A DNA stretch of 64,000 bases from Antilocapra americana (Eukaryota > Chordata > Mammalia > Artiodactyla > Antilocapridae): the NCBI GenBank assembly GCA_007570785.1, contig ML660777.1:7726866-7790865 (forward strand). The letters are read 5' to 3'. A program made the position numbers and the translations under genes. Below, one piece after another: positions 58,157-64,000 of this stretch. Position 1 is the first letter of the stretch; every line of letters begins with the position of its first letter. A model generated the notes under the pieces. It had not been told where the DNA came from. It worked only from the letters and a program-made list of their open reading frames with translations, and did no database searches.

Positions 58157-60774
58157 CTGGAACAAAACTAATTTGGGTACCAAATAACTTAAGAATATTA
58201 ATAGATTCCAAACAAAATTATTTCAAATCACTGCCTTATAAATATAGGATCTAAGATCTAAGTAGTTTGGACGCCTGAGGGACAACAGGAGAGTTGGGGA
58301 ATAAGAGTGTGAATATTCCAAGTCCTAGAGATGACTCACTCTTCAGAGAGCTATGGGTTATTGGACATGATGGAGAAAGACTTACATTGATACCTTTAAT
58401 TCCCTATCTTTGTATGCATTCCAGAACCTGAAAAGGAGCTGTATATTTGAACTGAAATTTTCAGTCATAATTTTAGGCCTTACTGTTGATTTTTTTAAAA
58501 GATTATATGCAGGGAAAGAATATTTGAAGATCTCAATTTTTTTTTATTTTACATACACATGTAAGTATGCATTTGTATATATGTGTGTGTGAAGAAATGT
58601 ACAGAAGATAACCAAAAAATGACCAGAATATTAAACTCTAGGTTTATAACACAGACTTCCTGGGGGAAAAGGAGAGAGAATGGTGTGCCCATGAATAAAA
58701 TCACTTCATATAAAATGGTATTTGTCTATATGTATGTGTTGCTTTTATAATAGATTTTTTAGAAAAGATGTAAGCATTTCTTTTCTAGCTTATGGGAAAT
58801 CCATTTTTAGTGAATAAGAAAGTTGCTGAATATTATATATCTCACATAATCCTACCTTAATAACAAAGAAACTTACTGCATATCCTATATGTGAATGTAT
58901 GTTTGTATAACTGCTATTTATTGACAAGAGAAAAGGAATGAAAACATATATATGAGGACATTAGCACTGGCTATCTCAATGAGATGTTAAAGAGAAGCAA
59001 AGGAAGATAATTAGCTTTGCCTTTATATATTTTGTAATGCATTGCTTTACTTATTTAAAGAAGCATGTATTTTCCCAGTAATGCAAACAGATACATTTTT
59101 TGATAAAGTTTAATATGAAACAGTGTGTATCATGCATGTTCAAAACAGATCACAGAGCAATCTGTATAGTAATTCCCATCTTAAAAATAATTAGGGATGT
59201 TGATGTGTGTGTATGTGAGTATGCCAAAGTAAAATTGTATCTGTTGTTCCAAAACTTTGTCTAAGATACAAAATTGAGTTTGGAAAGTTGCTGAGTACCA
59301 GATCACACACTCTAAATTCACATAGCTAACAATGAACTGACAATTGTTGAAATCTGACTCCTTTATCACTTAGAGATGATAAAGCCTCAGGAACAATAGA
59401 AGAGGAAAAATAAAAGAGCATAAAAGAACATACCATAACTTTTCCCTTCCACATGAAGGAAGTAGAGTCTTTAATCTGACTGTATTGAAAGACAAGGACC
59501 AAAACTTTGGATCAATTTTTGAATAATAATTTCCCAACACGCCATCCAAGTAGCTAATAGTACTTGAAATTTGTGGAATCAGAGCAAGATGCTAGTGATG
59601 AATGTGTTATATTTAAGTAGGGGAGAGAGTGAGGGTTGGTTTAAATAATTACTGCAACCATTAGGCAAAATAACACCACTTAATGTTATGACTTCAGTAA
59701 TTGTAGATTATAATTACATACATATAAATGACTGGACAAATACACACTGCTGTGATAATGATGCTTATATCTGGTTGGTGGACTCATGGAAAGGTCTTAT
59801 TTTCCTATCTTTTTGTGAATGTTTTAAATTTGCTGCTAGAATATACATGTTATTTTTTAATTCTATTGTATTATTTTTTCTATATACAATATAAACATCA
59901 CTCCTAATAACACGTATTATCAATTTGATATCTAATATATTCTGTCTCTGATTTTAAATTTTACTCAGAATTTCTGGAAACTTTAAAGCATTGACAACAC
60001 TGGCTATATTTGCTAATAATTTGCTTAGCAGAGAGAAGCATTGCTTTCAACTTTCTCCAAAAATCAAGCACATAATTTCCTCATTCTTGCAGCTATTCAG
60101 CAAAGATTGACCAGGACAACTTTGTGCTAAGACTAATTAGAGAGAGATTTTTCCCTATAGTAGATAACTGCCAGTTATTACCTCTCATCTTTTTGGGTCC
60201 ATCTTGTTAGAACAGAAAACTATTAGACATTAGAAACATTTTTCTTATGATGTGTTATATCATCTTTTAGACAGAATATAATAAATAAGTCAACAGCTTC
60301 CCAATAAAAATATACCATCAACTCTTTTCCTTCTACTCTGGTTATCAGCAGACCTTCAGCAGGAATATATTTCATAGCTTTTGTGGCCATGACAATCATT
60401 TCCAATGCTGGTAATTATCAGGGGAATTTGGTTTGTCCTAAAGCTAGTATGAATTTGAAACTGATCTCTTTCACTCCTGAAAAAATTATTTCCTTCCTAT
60501 CACAGATATAATTTTATTTTACATGACGGAATGCATACATCCCATCATCACCCTATGAAAGTCCACCTCCTAAAACCCACTTAAGTGTTGTGAGACTAGA
60601 ACTTTTGGTCTCTCTCTCTCTTTTTTATGACATTTAAAGATTATGAAGAGAGATGAACCTATTTACAAAAGAAAATGCTGATAAGTATATATCAAAATAA
60701 ATGTACGTGTAGGTATTTTTGTATAAATATGTATAAAATGCATAAATATGCTAATTCTTCTATGTCAGATAATT
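58157..60774. other. Unassigned 2.6 kb; possible MIR scrap at about 59280-59370
   Basis: No coding evidence. 'attcacatagctaacaatga' then 'aaatctgactcctttatcac' recalls an antisense MIR. The rest is AT-rich and featureless to my eye. Confidence 0.45.
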
Positions 60775-60975
60775 TAAAACATGCTAGGAAAGATTGAAGG
60801 CAGGAGAAGGGAAATCAGAGAATGAGATGGTTGAATGGCATCACTGACTCAACTGACATGAGTTTTAGCAAGCTCCGGGAGATGGTGAAGGACAGAGGAG
60901 TCTGGCATGCTGTGGTCCATGGGGTTACCAAGAGTTGGACACAACAGAGTGACTAAACAACAACAGCAACAATAA
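60775..60975 (+). mobile_element. BovB 3' end, sense
   Basis: 'gaatgagatggttgaatggc', 'catgagttttagcaagctcc' and 'gttggacacaacagagtgac' are BovB 3' blocks, followed by an 'aacaacaacagcaacaa' tail in place of the usual 'ctgaa' repeat. Confidence 0.9.
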
Positions 60976-61206
60976 AGTGAACTATTAATTCATGTTAAGA
61001 ATTATGATGCTGCATGCTTTTTTTATAAGCTCATATCTCTACAGCAAGTTACTGTATAGTCCAATTAGTTCTGATTTTCTGACATCATTTCCTACTCAAT
61101 CTTGGATTAAAAAAAAAAGAAGGTTCTTATTCATTTCAAAATTGAATTCAGCCTCAAACCATTCTTATTTACTCATGAAAAGATTTCTATCTGAGAGGAA
61201 AAAATG

Positions 61207-62365
61207 TTTCCATATGTTCAAGCTCGTTTTTGAAAAGGTAGGAGAACCAGAGATCAAATTGCCAACATTCACTGGATCATCGAAAAAGCAAGAAAGTTCC
61301 AGAAAACATCTACTTCTGCTTTACTGACTGTGCCAAAGCCTTTGACTGTGGGGTTCACAATAAACTGTGGACAATTCTGAAAGAGATGGGAATACCAGAC
61401 CATCTAACATGTCTCTTGAGAAACCTGTATGCAGGTCAGGGAGCAATAGTTAGAACTGGACATGGAACAACAGACTGATTCCAAATAGGAAAAGGATTAT
61501 GTCAAGGCTGTATATTGTCACCCTGCTTATTTAACTTATATGCAGAGTAAATCATGAGAAATGCTGGGCATTGTGGGAGAAATATCAGTGACCTCAGATA
61601 TGCAGAGGACACCACCCTTATGGCAGAAAGTAAAGAGGAACTAAAAAGCCTCTTGATGAAAGTGAAAGAGGAGAGTGAAAAAGTTGTTTTAAAACTCAAC
61701 ATTCAGAAAACTAAGATCATAGCATCTGGTCCCATCACTTCATGGCAAATAGATGGGGAAACAATGGAAGCAGTGGCTGACTTTATTTTGGGGGGGGCTC
61801 CAAAATCACTGCAAATGGTGATTGCAGCCATGAAATAAAAGATGCTTACTCCTTGGAAGTAAAGTTATGATCAACCTAGACAGCATATTAAAAAACAGAG
61901 ACACAACTTTGTCAACAAAGGTTTTTCCAGTAGTCATGTATGGATGTGAGAGTTGGACTGTAAAGAAAGCTGAGGGTCAAAAAATTGATGCTTTTGAATT
62001 GTGGTGTTGGAGAAGACTCTTGAGAATCCCTTGGACCACAAGAAGATCCATCCAGTTCATTCTAAAGGAGATCAGTCCTGAATGTTCATTGGTATGACTT
62101 TTGTTGAAGCTGAAACTCCAATGTTTTGGCCACCTCATGCGAAGAGTTGACTCACTGGAAAAGACAGTGATGCAGAGGAAGGATTTTGGACAGGAGGAGA
62201 AGGGGACGACAGAGGATGAGATGGCTGGATGGCATCATTAACTCGATAGACATGGGTTTGGGTAGACTCCAGGAGTTGGTGAAGGACAGGGAGGCCTGGC
62301 ATGCTGTGGTTCATGGGGTCACAAAGAGTTAGACACGACTGAGAGACTGAACTGAACTGAACTAT
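61207..62365 (+). mobile_element. BovB LINE, sense, 1.16 kb, with mutated RT active site
   Basis: This 5'-truncated copy runs from 'tcaagctcgtttttgaaaag' to the 'gaactgaactgaacta' end. A deletion removes the 'LEEAQAGIKIA' stretch next to motif C, and several stops and indels break the frames. The catalytic motif reads YAED rather than YADD. Confidence 0.95.
61554..61838 (+). pseudogene. BovB RT palm fragment with YAED
   Basis: The frame reads 'NISDLRYAEDTTLMAESKEE', with the first of the two catalytic aspartates changed to glutamate, then 'LNIQKTKIIASGPITSWQ'. Asp at this position coordinates metal in reverse transcriptases, so the change would be expected to cripple activity even without the frameshifts around it. 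Confidence 0.85.
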
Positions 62366-63763
62366 AATGGAAATTTTTATTATGGTTTTGCCTCATAAAA
62401 CATATCACCAAATAATTATTTAAATGTGTGCTCATGGTCTAAGGAATTATTTTGTATATCAATATAATACAATTGGTTATTATTTATTTATTTATTTGCC
62501 TTTGAGGAAGAAGTAGGCTAAGAGTAGGGCAACGCAAACAAGAATTACATTTATGCTGGCATTCATCGTGAAGAAAGCAAAATCTGACTACTATTTTAAT
62601 TACTGAAATATTTAATCATTTCTGTTACTGGTTATTTTGCAAGTGTTGTTAATAACTTGATTCTGTTGCTTTAATTGTTAATTTTCTAAAATATATGATG
62701 TATAGTATGGCAAATTCCTCTAAATTTTGTTTTCCATAGTGGTTCTGCCCTTTCCTCAACTCAGAGGGCATGTTATCTGCAAGATAGAGAATGATGTCAT
62801 TTTATGCAGAGAATAATTTACCACCTGCTAGAAGGAGGAGGCTTACTGTGGCAGCTGCATCACTGATTTGAAAAAGCAGCAAAATATAAATGTATAGACA
62901 AGCATGTCAGTATAATGGGTTGGGAAGTGTAACATGGTTTCCCCCAAAACAGCTGGAAAATTATACGAAGCTGAAAATAGTATCTTTTGGCTTCAAACCA
63001 AATGTTTCCATCACTAGTACTACACATAGCACAAACACTACTCACAAATGAATTCCATATTCTGTTTGCATAAGCAGCATTTTCACTGCAAGAGGGAAGG
63101 TGGGAGTGAGATTTTCATATATGACTAGGAGTCTTCAGACAAATAAGGAGAAAATAATAATGCTTGAATTCCTTATGTTTTCCTTTAAAGACTGACCTCA
63201 CATGAAGTATCAGGTTTTTAAAAGAAATGTGAAATCTCCTTTGGAGCTTTATAAAATGCCAGTAATGACTTCAGAAATAATTTGTTTCCAAATAACAAAT
63301 TTAAGTTATTATGAATGAAAAGAAAGTTCTGTGTGTTCATGAAGTATTTCATAAAAATATGTGTCTGTGCAGCACATACAATCTAATTATATGAATCTGT
63401 AAATAATGTTTCTAATACAGTTTGTAAAAATGACTAATGTAGACTTTTTTTTAACTAAAAAAGAATCACAAGGTGTTTTTTCTTATTGGTTTAAGAACAG
63501 AGGAAGGAAAAAACTAAGGCCATGTTACTTTCACTTGCAACACAAGGAGTAGGAGATGCCCAGTGATCTCTGCAGTAGCTGTAGATTTCTTACATTCACG
63601 CTCAGTGATTTAATCAGTGACATTCTAAATGTCCCATTTTAAAAGTAAATCAGATACAATGTTTTCTTCCATTGCTTTTTGCTAAGTTCAGTGAAAAACT
63701 TTTCATAATTCCTACTACTATTTTAGACATGTTCTCTTTCATTAATTTGTGATGGAGTACCTT
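62366..63763. other. No recognised gene; (TTTA)n at 62481-62497
   Basis: Unassigned DNA between two BovB copies. The 62740-63070 part is of higher complexity but shows no coding frame with a domain. Confidence 0.45.
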
Positions 63764-64000
63764 GACGGAGCCAAAGCAAAAACAACACCCAGATGTAGAT
63801 GGGACTGGTGATAGACCCAAGGCCCAATGCTGTAAAGAACAATATTGTGTAGGAATCTGAAATGTTAGGTCCATGAATCAAGGCTAATTGGAAGTGGTCA
63901 AACAGGAGATGGCAAGAATGAACGTCGACATTCTAGGAATCAGTGAACTAAGATGAACTGGAATGGGTGAATTTAACTCAGATGACCATTATATCTACTA
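63764..64000 (+). mobile_element. BovB LINE 5' region, sense, running off the window
   Basis: This is the stretch just upstream of and into the BovB endonuclease ORF ('gacggagccaaagcaaaaac', 'gaacgtcgacattctaggaa', 'ggtgaatttaactcagatga'). In frame it reads 'LEVVKQEMARMNVDILGISE' with stops on both sides: a TAA before that peptide and a TGA in place of the Trp codon after it. The ORF was therefore already dead at its start. The rest of the copy lies beyond 64000. Confidence 0.93.

Noticed and set aside
1..64000. CRISPR arrays, operons, ribosome-binding sites or plasmid/phage features
   Set aside because: The repeat content is that of a ruminant nuclear genome; the regular short repeats seen are microsatellites without spacers.

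Overview
This window looks like ruminant (bovid-type) nuclear DNA from a gene desert or a very long intron. The species signal comes from its repeats: 14 loci of the BovB (RTE-clade) LINE and about 21 loci of its partner tRNA-derived SINEs (Bov-tA, Bov-A2), a pairing known from ruminants. I cannot tell cattle, buffalo, sheep or goat apart from the sequence alone. I found no convincing protein-coding exon, RNA gene, CRISPR array or prokaryotic feature. Nearly all the longer open frames are decayed retrotransposon coding sequence, often read on the wrong strand, or chance frames in AT-rich DNA.

Layout. 1-8.2 kb: two old antisense L1 copies broken by three BovB insertions, one of them internally inverted (2061-2640). 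8.2-14.2 kb: mostly unassigned DNA with one BovB 3' end flanked by a 10-bp duplication, a solo retroviral LTR with a 4-bp duplication (11086-11450) and a (CA)n tract. 14.2-18.8 kb: one long antisense L1 remnant split by a SINE. 18.8-25.6 kb: L2 and MaLR LTR remnants, SINEs, and an old antisense BovB. 25.6-29.0 kb: the longest stretch with no recognisable repeat, with a candidate conserved non-coding element at about 27.13-27.72 kb. 29.0-34.5 kb: two BovB copies with inversions, then the best-preserved BovB reverse-transcriptase copy (33209-34530). 34.5-47.7 kb: SINEs, microsatellites, L2 pieces, and an old sense L1 holding an antisense MLT1-type LTR. 47.7-53.1 kb: a nested repeat cluster in which a young L1 3' end sits inside an inverted BovB and a second young L1 sits inside an ancient L1. 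53.7-55.7 kb: a BovB copy covering the endonuclease-to-RT region, cut off against a MaLR LTR half. 55.7-64.0 kb: four more BovB copies, the last running off the right edge.

How it fits together. BovB encodes an APE-type endonuclease and a reverse transcriptase and is the accepted source of the machinery that moves Bov-tA/Bov-A2. Both are present here only as inactive copies: every BovB copy examined is truncated, frameshifted, stop-containing or mutated at the catalytic motif. Nesting gives a relative age order: L2/MIR and old L1 are the hosts, MaLR LTRs sit within old L1, BovB and SINEs sit within all of these, and one young L1 tail sits within BovB.

The most interesting observations are structural: several BovB copies with internal inversions of the twin-priming kind, a 14-bp target-site duplication around a young L1 tail nested in one of them, a clean solo LTR, and a repeat-free block that could be a conserved enhancer. 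I did not find evidence of a previously undescribed biological system. Repeat family names come from sequence recognition, not a database search, and boundaries are approximate unless a target-site duplication fixes them.
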